Below, in pieces: positions 1 to 9,110 of a stretch of DNA of 64,000 nt. This stretch comes from Lachnospiraceae bacterium. GTDB lineage: Bacteria > Bacillota > Clostridia > Lachnospirales > Lachnospiraceae. The notes under the pieces are model-generated. The model searched no databases. It saw nothing but the letters and a program-made list of their open reading frames with translations, and was not told the origin of the DNA. The stretch is from contig JAEEGQ010000142.1 in NCBI GenBank assembly GCA_016280395.1, forward strand, positions 1 through 64,000. Direction: 5' to 3'. Position numbers and translations under genes: made by a program. Position 1 is the stretch's first letter, and the number at the start of each line of letters is the position of its first letter.

Positions 1-1420
1 TTATGGTCCTGTGCTTTCCGCTGCCAAAGAGCAGTATCTTTAAGAAAAGCATGGGAAAAACATCTTCATAAGGCAGGAGCGCGCCCTGTTTTACGCCGGT
101 CACGTTGCAGTCGATGCCCTTCTTATCCAGAGCCTCAAGAAACTCGATATAAAGCTGTTTCAGCGCACGGGTACGGTAAAGACCAAGGAATTTTCCGCGG
201 ATCATCTCGGCACGGATAGGGTCCATATCCTTGTTTTCTTTTGCTTCGATCTGCCCCATCACATAGTCCGCAATGGATGAAAGCCGCACAAGCACAGGCT
301 CGTCGGGGAAACGGTTGAAGAACATATCGGCAATCTCCTCGCCCGCCACGTTTACGCCCTTTGCGGTTATATCCTTAAAATCGACGATATCATCCTCAAG
401 CCCGTTTACAAAGCCGTAGAGCTCCCTTAAAAACTCTTCGCTCTGCTTATAGCCGATCATCTCTTTCTTGACGGCAAGCACACCGGGATCTTCGCAAAGG
501 AGCGATTCTTCCTGCGCAAAACGGCTCTCAAAGCCTGTTATGTCCTTCAGCTCGCGCTCGGCATAATCGTCAAAGCTCATCTCGACTATGGATTCCTCGC
601 CAAGCTCAGGCAGTATCCCGGAAATATAATCCGAAAAGACCGGATTTGGCGTGAGGATCATGACATTGCCGCTGTTGAGCTCTTTCCGCTTATGATACAG
701 CAGATATGCTATCCTGTGCATGGCTACCGAGGTCTTGCCTGAACCGGCTGCGCCCTGGACCACGAGGATCCTGTCCTTTTCGTTACGGATAATGCTGTTC
801 TGCTCGCGCTGGATCGTTGCGACGATAGTCTTAAGCCTTGCGTTGGCATTCATTCCGAGCTCACGCATCAGGATGTCGTCGTCTATCTTCATGTCGTTCT
901 CAAAATAATATTCAAGAACACCGTTTTTGATGCTGTACTGCAGCTTATGGGTTATCTCGCCCTTTGTTACGCCCGCGGGCGCGACAAAAGAAGCCGGACC
1001 CCTGTCATAATCGTAGAAAAGGCTCGCGATCGGAGCGCGCCAATCGTAGACCGCGGGGATGAAGGATTTGCCCGATGAGAAGGAGGCAAGACCGATGTAA
1101 AAGGATTCATCTTCGCTCTCGCCGTCGTAAAGGAAATCGACGCAGGCAAAATACGGCGACTTTAACAGACGCTCATAGGTCTGGCGCTTGTACATCTTCT
1201 CCGCCGCCATGTTTATCTCGCTCTGGATCATCTGACGGTTCGTGAATTCCTCGTAGCCGAACTCGTCAAATTCGTTTATGCTCTCCCAGAAATACTTCTT
1301 CATCCCGACTATCTCTTCCTGTTTGTCGGAAAGCGCGATATTCATGGAATCGATCTCTTTTTGTATGAGGGCTTTTGTCTCAGCCAGCTTTTTCTGTTCA
1401 TCCTGTTCCGAATGTGACAT
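1..1420 (-). CDS. helD: HelD-like superfamily 1 helicase (3' end cut by window edge)
   Basis: Not in the ORF track because it runs off the left edge; I read it from the reverse complement. It starts MSHSEQDEQKKLAETK at 1420 behind a strong GGAGGT site and stays open for about 473 codons to the edge. A long coiled-coil N-terminus is followed by a DWRAP motif and a Walker A motif GAAGSGKTS near residue 235. The coiled coil, DWRAP and late Walker A are typical of HelD, the UvrD-related factor that binds RNA polymerase and releases stalled or inactive enzyme from DNA. The C-terminal helicase motifs are outside the window. It follows the glycoside hydrolase gene after 62 bases, so it may share its transcript. 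Confidence 0.85.
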   Translation of the reverse strand, partial: MSHSEQDEQKKLAETKALIQKEIDSMNIALSDKQEEIVGMKKYFWESINEFDEFGYEEFTNRQMIQSEINMAAEKMYKRQTYERLLKSPYFACVDFLYDGESEDESFYIGLASFSSGKSFIPAVYDWRAPIASLFYDYDRGPASFVAPAGVTKGEITHKLQYSIKNGVLEYYFENDMKIDDDILMRELGMNANARLKTIVATIQREQNSIIRNEKDRILVVQGAAGSGKTSVAMHRIAYLLYHKRKELNSGNVMILTPNPVFSDYISGILPELGEESIVEMSFDDYAERELKDITGFESRFAQEESLLCEDPGVLAVKKEMIGYKQSEEFLRELYGFVNGLEDDIVDFKDITAKGVNVAGEEIADMFFNRFPDEPVLVRLSSIADYVMGQIEAKENKDMDPIRAEMIRGKFLGLYRTRALKQLYIEFLEALDKKGIDCNVTGVKQGALLPYEDVFPMLFLKILLFGSGKHRTI

Positions 1421-1482
1421 GAACCTACCTCCATCACATGCTGCATCATGCCTGCAGCAGGCATTTTAAGCGGTATAAAGCC

Positions 1483-2958
1483 TCAGTCGTGCTCAAGGGT
1501 CTTCTTTGCCTGTGTTTCCACGGGCGCGTAGAGTATCCTGAAGCGCGGCAAACTCTTTATCTCGCTGTAATAATTTATATCCCCGTCTTCAGCTCCCGAT
1601 ATATCGTTCTTTCCCGTTGCCGGCGGAGCATAAAGCTTGAAAGTGAGTTTCTCCGGAGCCTTTTTGTCAAAGAAGGCGCTCATGCAGTCTATGCACTTTA
1701 CTCCCGGAGCTTTATAGAACCATCTGCCGTTTACTTCGAAAATGAAATTACCGGGGAGAAGGTCATCCTCAAAATATACTTCAAAATAGTGGGGATCGCC
1801 TTCAAGGGAAAGCTCAAGTGCTATGCCCTCCGCATCCTCGGCGCCGCCCCAGCGGAGCTTCGCCGGAAGGGCAAGCTCCTCCGCAGTCTCGTCTGTCGGC
1901 ATGAAATAAGGATCGTTCAGCATCTCATCCCTGTAGGCCTTTAAGATCGGCTGTTCGATACCGACCTGTTTGTTGTTGGGGTCCTCGATCTCAAGCCCGA
2001 GCCGTCCTTTATCCCTGAACTGGTAGAAGCTGATGCCTTTGAGCCAGCCGTCATCCTGCTTCAGGCGTTCAACGAACTGACGCATCATAAGGCACTGGTC
2101 GTAGGGCCCGACAACATCACCGTCGGCATTGAATTCCGACATGTACATTGGCTTCTCTTTGCCGCCGTTAAGCTCCTTAAAGCGCAGGAAGCTGTTCTTT
2201 GCCGTTGTATAGGTGAAATCTATGGAATAGCGGGCATGCGAGTTTCCGCCTGTTTCGGCCACATCATAGGGCCAGCCCCAGTGAAGTGCCATGTATTTGT
2301 CAACGGACCAGATATCCGCTGCGGGCACGGTCTGCGCGAATTCCGCCTCTTTTGTGATCTCTTTTGCGTCAAGGGCCTCAATGCCTCCCATGCAGATGAT
2401 CGTCTGCACATTAGGCGCGTTTTCCCTGATTATCCGGCTCGCACGCACGAAGAAGTCCGCAACTTCCCTGTAGGAGCAGCGTTTATTGAAGGAGAACCAG
2501 TCGCCCGTCGCCTCGTGGTTGATGCGCATCAGCACACGGCCGTAAGGACGGAGATCCTTGGCGATCGCGACAAGATGCTCGTCGCTTACATGAGGATCGA
2601 TGGTAAGGGTCAGGAGCACATCCTGCCCATGCCGGCGTATATCCTGCATCTTTTCGAAGGTCTCGCTGTCCGGAGAACCGTTGAGCCCGCCGGTATAAGG
2701 GAAATAATCATCATAAGGATAATCCCAGGCGAAAGCAACATCATCATGGGCATGGACAACGCTTGCGCGTCCCGGCCACCCCTCGTCAAGCGGGTAATAG
2801 CAGTACATTAACGTTACCGCGCGATGCGGGCGCCCAAGCCTGTTCAGGATATAATCCTGGTCGACATATTCTCCGCGTTCGCTTCCGTCGCCAAGGTCCA
2901 GTGCGCAGCGCGCGGGACCTCTGTTAAGTCTCTTGATCCTCTGTTCCATTGCGGTCAT
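1483..2958 (-). CDS. Cytoplasmic TIM-barrel glycoside hydrolase, clan A, GH26-like
   Basis: The 491-residue protein has no signal peptide. The N-terminal two thirds reads as a TIM barrel. RINHEATGDWFSF near residue 150 resembles the acid/base region of GH26 mannanase-type enzymes, and MYMSEFNADGD near residue 280 offers a nucleophile glutamate. The last ~130 residues look like a beta-rich accessory domain. A clan A retaining glycosidase is well supported; the exact family and substrate (a beta-mannan or similar oligosaccharide) are inference. The start overlaps the stop of the upstream GGDEF gene (ATGA), so the two are translationally coupled. An alternative start three codons in (2949) has better spacing to GAGGA. 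A cytoplasmic location suggests it works on imported oligosaccharides. Confidence 0.65.
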   Translation of the reverse strand: MTAMEQRIKRLNRGPARCALDLGDGSERGEYVDQDYILNRLGRPHRAVTLMYCYYPLDEGWPGRASVVHAHDDVAFAWDYPYDDYFPYTGGLNGSPDSETFEKMQDIRRHGQDVLLTLTIDPHVSDEHLVAIAKDLRPYGRVLMRINHEATGDWFSFNKRCSYREVADFFVRASRIIRENAPNVQTIICMGGIEALDAKEITKEAEFAQTVPAADIWSVDKYMALHWGWPYDVAETGGNSHARYSIDFTYTTAKNSFLRFKELNGGKEKPMYMSEFNADGDVVGPYDQCLMMRQFVERLKQDDGWLKGISFYQFRDKGRLGLEIEDPNNKQVGIEQPILKAYRDEMLNDPYFMPTDETAEELALPAKLRWGGAEDAEGIALELSLEGDPHYFEVYFEDDLLPGNFIFEVNGRWFYKAPGVKCIDCMSAFFDKKAPEKLTFKLYAPPATGKNDISGAEDGDINYYSEIKSLPRFRILYAPVETQAKKTLEHD

Positions 2959-4406
2959 TCCTCGTTCCTGTCGTTTTTGTTGTATTTCATCTCGTATTCC
3001 CCTATAAAATCCGCAAATTCTTTCACAAGTACCGGGTCGAAGGCATGCCCCGCTTCCTCTTTTAGCCGGTTCAGCGCCTCATCCTTTGGCATTTCGTACC
3101 CGAAAGGCTTTCGGGAAATGTATTTCGTATACTGCATAGTGATCCTGATCAGCCGTATCGGCCTGCAGATGTCTTCTCCGGCAAGATGTGCCGGCTTTCC
3201 CGTCCCGTCAAAACGCTCGTTCCACTGCATGACATAATGGGCTACCGGTGCGGTTTCCTCAAACATCATGGCTATACGGTACTCTGTGCCCACGTAATCG
3301 TATTTCCCCGCAAGCTGGTCCGCCACAGGCTGTTTCGCGACTGTGAGTACATCGGCGGGAATTATCAGCATCCCGAGCGGATAAAGCTTTAGCAGGAGTA
3401 TTATCTGCTGAAGCTCTTCGTCGCTCACACCGATACGGTTGCAGAAATCAAGGGTAAGGTTCACGGAGGCGATGGCATCATCATAATTGAAATGACCTGT
3501 CTCCATAAGGCACTGCCGTAATATCTCAAGTATCTTGCCATCGCACTTCATATCGATCTTCCTGAAGTACATGGCATCCTCGGCCTCTTTTATGATCTCC
3601 TGCAGATCCTCGTCCTTCTCGTGTTTTGTTGCGATACCGTACGCAAAAGAGGGCGGGATGCGGGTGCAGTAATCGTTACGGGTACGCTCTACAACGCGCT
3701 TTAAGTAATTCTCGGCTTCCTCCCTGCCCGTTCCGACCATGACAACATAGAACTCGTCACCGCCGCATCTGCAGCAGAAATAATTCGGCTTCTTTTCCTC
3801 CACGAGAGCTGCGCTTATAAGCTGCAGAAGACAGTCGCCTTCGGAGTGTCCGAAGATATCGTTTGAAAGCTTTAAGAGATTGGCATCGATAACAGCCACG
3901 GAAACGGGAGCCGTTCCGTCTAAGATAACTTCCGTTACCTTTCTCTCGTAAAAATAACGGTTGTAAAGATTTGTGAGCATGTCATGCTCATTGCGCTGTT
4001 CAAGCTTGCGCTCGAGTTCACGTCTGTAGGCCAGCTCACGGTTGAGGTCGCTGTTACGCATACCTTCATATACCATGTATTTTGCGGCTTCGGTGAGGAA
4101 TCCGCAGATCTCCTCAAAGCGGGATATATCGGTCTTTTCGCCCTTTATTATGCATATCCTGCCTTTAAGCGTCTCGGAAAGATCGACATCGACGACTCTG
4201 TCCCATTCCGTTGCACCGTTCCGCTTCTTTGCGGCAAGGTACTTAGTGTTGCTCGGAGATGTTACGGGAGTGCCGTCTTTTTCCTGCAGCAGGAGGGCAA
4301 TGTCAAAGACTCTGGCCAGAGCGTCCTGGACTTTCTGGACAGTGTCGAGCACCAGAAGATCGGTCAGCTTTTCATATGCGGGGTTTCCGGTTCTTTTTCT
4401 GTCCAT
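2955..4406 (-). CDS. PocR-like sensor / GGDEF diguanylate cyclase with degenerate HD-GYP domain
   Basis: Start at 4406 (MDRKRTGNPAYEKL) is chosen because GGAGGTGCCT sits just before it; the track ORF starts 19 codons earlier without a site. Residues ~10-120 resemble the PocR small-molecule sensory domain (LTDLLVLDTVQKVQDAL, then a KDGTPVTSPSN segment). A short coiled coil leads to a GGDEF domain with an intact CGGDEFY motif, so cyclic-di-GMP synthesis is plausible. The C-terminal ~170 residues follow the HD-GYP fold, but the HD pair is replaced (KLYPLGMLIIP) and GYP reads GTGKP, so phosphodiesterase activity is probably lost. It lies directly upstream of, and overlaps, the glycosidase gene. 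No membrane segment is seen. Confidence 0.8.
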   Translation of the reverse strand: MDRKRTGNPAYEKLTDLLVLDTVQKVQDALARVFDIALLLQEKDGTPVTSPSNTKYLAAKKRNGATEWDRVVDVDLSETLKGRICIIKGEKTDISRFEEICGFLTEAAKYMVYEGMRNSDLNRELAYRRELERKLEQRNEHDMLTNLYNRYFYERKVTEVILDGTAPVSVAVIDANLLKLSNDIFGHSEGDCLLQLISAALVEEKKPNYFCCRCGGDEFYVVMVGTGREEAENYLKRVVERTRNDYCTRIPPSFAYGIATKHEKDEDLQEIIKEAEDAMYFRKIDMKCDGKILEILRQCLMETGHFNYDDAIASVNLTLDFCNRIGVSDEELQQIILLLKLYPLGMLIIPADVLTVAKQPVADQLAGKYDYVGTEYRIAMMFEETAPVAHYVMQWNERFDGTGKPAHLAGEDICRPIRLIRITMQYTKYISRKPFGYEMPKDEALNRLKEEAGHAFDPVLVKEFADFIGEYEMKYNKNDRNEE

Positions 4407-4466
4407 AGGCACCTCCGTGGATGTCCGGATGCTTGCCGGGTCCGCGTAAAGCGGCCTTGGCAACGT

Positions 4467-5648
4467 TTATTTTTTCTTCTTCAATCCCAGCATTTCCGCG
4501 GCTTTCGAGATCAGATCCTCGCCCTTTCCGGACGTTTGCTCATCTTTTTTGCCGGCATCACCGGTTTTTCCCTGTTCGGCCTGCCAGCGCTCGTATTCCG
4601 CGTCAAGATCCTGGGAAGTGATGACCACCGGTCTGTCGGGATCGTCCTCAGGCTCTACTGCAAGCGTTATCTCCTCATCATCAAAATCATATCTGGACTT
4701 CTTCTTTTTGTCAGGCTTTTTGCCGTGTTTCTTTTCCCTGTCGCGTTCCCGCTTTGTGCGGGCGCGTCCGGTCTCGAGCACATTATTCTCCCTTGTGCCC
4801 CAGTTGGTATTGAACTGAACATCCACAGCCACTTCCTGAACGGGCTCGTCGGGCCACTTTATGTCTTCAAGATCCTCTTCGTCGGGCTCAAGAAGATGGT
4901 TGAAGTTCTTTTCGAATACGTCCGAACGCCCTTCCTCGCCCATGGCATGGGGTTCTGTGCGGCGCTTCCTCAAACTGTCCGGAATAACGGTTTCGCTTTC
5001 CTGATCGGATTTCTCGAAAGCCTTGCCGCTTATGATATCGTCAACATTCTGCATGCCGGCGTTCTTGTTCTTGCCTTTTCCCTTCGGCTTGTCGCCCTGC
5101 TTTGCAGCTGCTTCGCGCTTGGCGTTCGCGGCCTCGAGCTCGGCCCGTTTCTTCTCGGCTTCCGCAAGCCTCCTGTTGTAGTCTTCAATAAGGCCGAGAT
5201 ATTTGTTGCCCTGCTGGAGCGCCTTTAAGGTGTCCATAAGCTCCTTCTGGTTCTTGCGGATGACCTCGAGGCGTTCGTCTATCCTGTCCTCAAAGCGTTC
5301 AAACTCGCGGCGCATGCCGACTCTTGTGTTTGTTATGTCATCGTAGAGCTCGTTTATCGCCCCGTCTGTATAGAGCAGCGAGGCAGCGTAAACATCCTCT
5401 GCTTCGGCAGTTGCGTTGCTTATTATCTCCATTCCCGTCTCTTCAAGCTCGCGTCTTGCCCTTGCCTTTGCGGCAGTCGTCTGTTCGAAGCTGTCCATTG
5501 CATCCGCGACGGCGCGGTTTAACTGCTCTAAGCAGTCAAAAAGCTCACGTTTGGTGATCACCACCTTGCCCGGATCACCGTTGTATTTTTCCCCGCGCGA
5601 CACAAGGATATGGATCGCGCGCATTATTTTTTCAATATCTTCAGGCAT
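4467..5648 (-). CDS. Unknown charged coiled-coil protein
   Basis: I do not recognise a named family. The 393-residue protein has a helical N-terminus of ~190 residues with long heptad stretches (MRREFERFEDRIDERL, ending in an Ala/Glu/Lys run), then a disordered, very charged middle with KPKGKGKNKN and KKHGKKPDKKKKS, and a short C-terminal helix LISKAAEMLGLKKKK. There is no signal peptide or membrane segment. The N-terminal coiled coil recalls scaffold proteins of the DivIVA type, but no diagnostic motif is present. It is 42 bases downstream of hslO and 60 bases upstream of the GGDEF gene, all same strand, so probably one transcript. Start supported by GGGGAG about 11 bases upstream. Confidence 0.8.
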   Translation of the reverse strand: MPEDIEKIMRAIHILVSRGEKYNGDPGKVVITKRELFDCLEQLNRAVADAMDSFEQTTAAKARARRELEETGMEIISNATAEAEDVYAASLLYTDGAINELYDDITNTRVGMRREFERFEDRIDERLEVIRKNQKELMDTLKALQQGNKYLGLIEDYNRRLAEAEKKRAELEAANAKREAAAKQGDKPKGKGKNKNAGMQNVDDIISGKAFEKSDQESETVIPDSLRKRRTEPHAMGEEGRSDVFEKNFNHLLEPDEEDLEDIKWPDEPVQEVAVDVQFNTNWGTRENNVLETGRARTKRERDREKKHGKKPDKKKKSRYDFDDEEITLAVEPEDDPDRPVVITSQDLDAEYERWQAEQGKTGDAGKKDEQTSGKGEDLISKAAEMLGLKKKK

Positions 5649-5690
5649 TTTACCGCACTCTCCCCGATAAATCTGTTTCGCAGACCCGCA

Positions 5691-6578
5691 TCAGGCCCCG
5701 CGTCTTAAGAGCATTTCCTTTAATTCAAGCGTTGAGAAGGAATATGATGTATTGCAGAAGTTACAGCGGACTTCCGCCGCCCCCTCTTTGATAAGATCCT
5801 GCAGGTCCTCACGGCTCAAAGTCGAAAGCACGGATGATATGCGCTCTTTTGAACAGCCGCATACAAAGGCCGTGGGAATAACGTCATTTATCTCGGGATC
5901 AAGACCCTTTAGAAGCTTCTGCAGCATATCCGTCGGGGACATATTCCCTTCTTCGGGGTCGAGCATCTTTGTTACCGATGCAACGCCCGAAAGGGATTCT
6001 TCAAGCTTTTTCACCACTTCCGCACCGGCCTCCGGCATAAGCTGGATCATAAAGCCGCCCGCGCATTTTACGGTATTGTCCTTGTTCATCAGCACCCCGA
6101 GGCCTATGCCCGAAGGTGTCTGCTCGCTGACAGAGTAGTAATATGTCAGGTCCTCCGCGATCTCTCCCGTGACAAGCTCGACCGTGCCTGAATAGGGCTC
6201 TTTTAACCCGAGGTCTCTTATGACCGTAAGGGAGCCGCAGCCGATGGCACCGCCCACATCAAGCTTTCCGAGAGCATTTGGCGGATTGACGAAAGAGGGA
6301 TTATTGACATATCCCTTGACCTCGGCCTTCGAATTGGCTGTAACGGTGATGCCGCCAAGCGGCCCGTCGCCCTTTATCTGAAGCGTAAGGAGGTCCTTTT
6401 CGCCCTTCATCATGCTTCCCATCATCGCGCCTGCCGTAAGGAGGCGTCCGAGGGCAGCCGTAGCCACGGGGCTTGTGTTGTGACGGGTCCTTGCATATTC
6501 GACAAGTTCCCTTGTGGTGGCGGCAAAAGCGCGGATCCTGCCGTTTGCCGCTGTTGCTCGTACTATGTAATCTTTCAT
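5691..6578 (-). CDS. hslO: Hsp33 redox-regulated chaperone
   Basis: About 295 residues, the normal length. The C-terminus carries the four zinc cysteines in the expected arrangement, VCGCSKER followed ~30 residues later by RCNFCNTSYSF; oxidation of these activates the chaperone to hold unfolding proteins. The N-terminal domain has family-typical stretches (GRLLTAGAMMGSMMKGE; GPLGGITVTANS; SVSEQTPSGIGLGVL). The ATG at 6578 overlaps the stop of the upstream methyltransferase (TGATG); the track adds one GTG codon. Expression is probably coupled to that gene. Confidence 0.95.
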   Translation of the reverse strand: MKDYIVRATAANGRIRAFAATTRELVEYARTRHNTSPVATAALGRLLTAGAMMGSMMKGEKDLLTLQIKGDGPLGGITVTANSKAEVKGYVNNPSFVNPPNALGKLDVGGAIGCGSLTVIRDLGLKEPYSGTVELVTGEIAEDLTYYYSVSEQTPSGIGLGVLMNKDNTVKCAGGFMIQLMPEAGAEVVKKLEESLSGVASVTKMLDPEEGNMSPTDMLQKLLKGLDPEINDVIPTAFVCGCSKERISSVLSTLSREDLQDLIKEGAAEVRCNFCNTSYSFSTLELKEMLLRRGA

Positions 6579-7345
6579 CACTCGTAATGCTTTCCGGGGC
6601 AGAACTTTTCTCTTGCAACGACGGTTATCCTTGAAGACTCCTCCGTTGGCGGGGCAGAGGAATAATCGTCGTATGCAGCCTCAAATTCAAGGCCTGCCTC
6701 CTGTATCAGTTTTTTTATCATTTCAAGCGTATAGCTGCGCTGAATATGCAGTTCTTCGTGTTTTCTGTAAGTCTCACCGCCTTCTTTTGCGAAGATCGTG
6801 AGGAAATAGCTGTTTTTCCCGGAACGCGGCTCATATTCGTTTTCCCAGATAAAGCTGGCTTCATCAAGATTCCCCGCGAAGGTGTTGCATGCAAGGATAT
6901 CCCTGTAATAGTGCTCTGTATGGAAATCGAAGACAAAAAGCCCTCTCGGTTCAAGATAATTGTTCACCAGCCTGAAAACGCTCTTCAGCTCCCGTACGTC
7001 CGTTATGTAATTGATGCAGTCGCAGGCGGAGCATATGGTACCAACCGTGCCGAAAAGCTCGAATTCGCGCATGTCCTGGCACAGATAGAGAGTCGTGCCG
7101 GTATCGTCATGCTCCCTTGCAATATCGAGCATTTCGGGAGAGATATCGACCGCTATCATGTCAAAGCCTTTTTTCGAGAGCTCACGCGTTAACCTTCCCG
7201 TACCGCAGCCTAAGTCACAGGCGAGTCTTGACTTGATCTTTGCCGCCTTGAACTGCTTTTCTATGAAACCGGCCCATTTTCCGTAGGGCACGTCCTCCAT
7301 AAAAGCATCATATACTGCGGCAAGTGAGGAATATGCATCATTCAT
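6578..7345 (-). CDS. Class I SAM-dependent methyltransferase
   Basis: The 255-residue protein has the Rossmann methyltransferase signature: glycine motif I LACDLGCGTGRLTREL near residue 45, the acidic motif MIAVDISPEMLDIAREH, and CSACDCINYIT at motif IV. The tail is like small clostridial proteins annotated only as class I methyltransferases. The substrate cannot be told from sequence. It is immediately upstream of hslO with overlapping stop and start. The site ahead of the ATG is weak (CGGAAAAGACC). Confidence 0.85.
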   Translation of the reverse strand: MNDAYSSLAAVYDAFMEDVPYGKWAGFIEKQFKAAKIKSRLACDLGCGTGRLTRELSKKGFDMIAVDISPEMLDIAREHDDTGTTLYLCQDMREFELFGTVGTICSACDCINYITDVRELKSVFRLVNNYLEPRGLFVFDFHTEHYYRDILACNTFAGNLDEASFIWENEYEPRSGKNSYFLTIFAKEGGETYRKHEELHIQRSYTLEMIKKLIQEAGLEFEAAYDDYSSAPPTEESSRITVVAREKFCPGKHYE

Positions 7346-7467
7346 GGTCTTTTCCGTTCAGCCGGTCTTTAGGCCAAAGCATTTAATGCCGGCCGTGTCC
7401 CGGCTGCTGATATCTGTTGTTTATATTCTGCCTGTCCCGCAGCTTTGCGGACTCTCCGCAGTTTTAA

Positions 7468-8934
7468 TCAAAGTTTTTTAAATACGGGTTTTAATGCGGG
7501 ATACAGCGCAGTGAACGTGCGGTATCTCTGCTCATATTTTTCGACAAGTTCCGGATCCTGTTCTGTCGTTTCAACCACGCGTATCAGGCGTTTTGCGGCT
7601 TCTTCCGTGCTTTCAAACACTCCGCAGCCTACAGCGGCAAGTATCGCCGCGCCAAAGCCCGGTCCTTCTTCGCTGTTGATGATATCGACTTTGACATTCA
7701 TGATGTTTGCGATTATCCTGCGCCAGAGCGGGCTCTTTGCCCCGCCGCCGTTAAGCCTTACACGGGTTATCTCAAGGCCGCCTGCCCTTGCTATCTCAAG
7801 CGCGTCGCGAAGCGCGAACGCAACGCCTTCAAGGACCGCCTGCGTCATATCGGCGCGTGTGGTATCCATTGTCATTCCCGTAAAGGTGGCTCTTGCAAGA
7901 GGGTCGTTGTGAGGTGTCCGTTCACCCATCAGGTACGGGAGATAATAAACATGGTTTTCACCAAGCTTCGTGATCTTTTCCTGTTCGCCGGCATAATCCT
8001 TTGTACCGATTATGTCGTCCATCCACCACTTGTTCGAAGAAGCGGCGGACAGCATGCATCCGAGCAGGTGATACCTGCCGTTTGCGTGTGCAAAGGAATG
8101 GAGCGCGTTGTCCTTATCCACCGAGAAATTGTCGGAGGCGATGAATACCGTTCCGGAGGTCCCGAGGGATATGCTGCACATGCCGTTTTCAAGAGTGCCC
8201 GTGCCAACTGCGCCGGCAGCGTTGTCGCCTGCTCCCGCTATGACTTTTACGGTCTTTGGAAGACCGAGCTCTTTTGCCGTTGCGTCGGATATCGTGCCTA
8301 CAACGGCGCTGCTCTCGAAGATTATGGGAAGTTGGGATTCCGAAATGCCGGTTATTTCAAGCATTTCCTTTGACCAGCACTTATTCTTTACATCCATAAG
8401 CAGCATGCCCGAAGCATCTGAAACGTCGGTGCAGTGGATGCCGGTGAGACAATAGGCTATGTAATCCTTCGGAAGCATGATCTTGCTTATCTTTTCAAAT
8501 ATCTCGGGTTCGTTTTTCTTTACCCAGAGGAGCTTCGGTGCCGTAAAGCCCGTAAGGGCCATGTTTGCTGTACAGGCCGAGATCTTTTCGCGCCCTATCG
8601 TGTTGTTGAGATAGTCACACTCTTCCTGCGTACGGCCGTCGTTCCAGAGAATCGCGGGGCGAAGGACATTATCCTCAGCGTCAAGGATGACAAGCCCGTG
8701 CATCTGACCGCCAAAGCTTATGCCCGCAACATCTTCCGCGCTGTCATACCTTAAAAGGTCGCTCATACCGTCTTTTACGGCATTCCACCAGTCCCTCGGA
8801 TTCTGTTCGGACCAGCCGGGCCTTGGGAAAGACAGGGGATATTCTTTTGAGACTATGTTGCGTATCTCACCTTTTTCGTTCATAAGAAGCAGTTTCACTG
8901 CCGAAGTACCGAGATCGATTCCGATGAAAAGCAT
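7468..8934 (-). CDS. xylB: Xylulokinase
   Basis: FGGY-family sugar kinase that phosphorylates D-xylulose on the way from xylose to the pentose phosphate pathway. Start at 8934 (MLFIGIDLGTSAVKLLLM) is chosen because TTTGGAGGAAAAT precedes it and the DLGTS phosphate loop should be near the N-terminus; the track ORF adds 26 spurious codons. 488 residues, normal length. Other family marks are GISFGGQMHGLV, AGAGDNAAGAVG, LGTSGTVF and the C-terminal RLNGGGAKSPLWRRI. No other xylose gene is adjacent, so the gene stands alone under its own promoter. Confidence 0.93.
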   Translation of the reverse strand: MLFIGIDLGTSAVKLLLMNEKGEIRNIVSKEYPLSFPRPGWSEQNPRDWWNAVKDGMSDLLRYDSAEDVAGISFGGQMHGLVILDAEDNVLRPAILWNDGRTQEECDYLNNTIGREKISACTANMALTGFTAPKLLWVKKNEPEIFEKISKIMLPKDYIAYCLTGIHCTDVSDASGMLLMDVKNKCWSKEMLEITGISESQLPIIFESSAVVGTISDATAKELGLPKTVKVIAGAGDNAAGAVGTGTLENGMCSISLGTSGTVFIASDNFSVDKDNALHSFAHANGRYHLLGCMLSAASSNKWWMDDIIGTKDYAGEQEKITKLGENHVYYLPYLMGERTPHNDPLARATFTGMTMDTTRADMTQAVLEGVAFALRDALEIARAGGLEITRVRLNGGGAKSPLWRRIIANIMNVKVDIINSEEGPGFGAAILAAVGCGVFESTEEAAKRLIRVVETTEQDPELVEKYEQRYRTFTALYPALKPVFKKL

Positions 8935-9041
8935 ATTTTCCTCCAAAGCTGTCAGTTTATGGACCTGTGCGGATAAACCAACCAAGCAATTTTTATGGCC
9001 TCGTTTTTTCATAACAATGCTTATGCGGTCCGCGTCCTGTT

Positions 9042-9070
9042 ATTTTATCAGAAAAAGCTGTTTTTGTCAA
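9042..9070 (-). promoter_or_regulatory. Sigma-A promoter of xylB
   Basis: On the minus strand TTGACA (9065-9070), a 17-base spacer and TAAAAT (9042-9047). It gives a leader of about 100 bases to the xylB start at 8934. Just upstream, 9085-9116, the element CGAAAGTT occurs twice between two TTGACC words, a possible regulator site. Confidence 0.8.
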
Positions 9071-9110
9071 TGAAACAAGGGGTTTTGGTCAACTTTCGGG
9101 AAACTTTCGG

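Noticed and set aside
3984-5228. Plus-strand ORF of 414 codons
   Set aside because: It is antisense to the GGDEF and coiled-coil genes, whose proteins are clearly real; it has no ribosome binding site and no family features.
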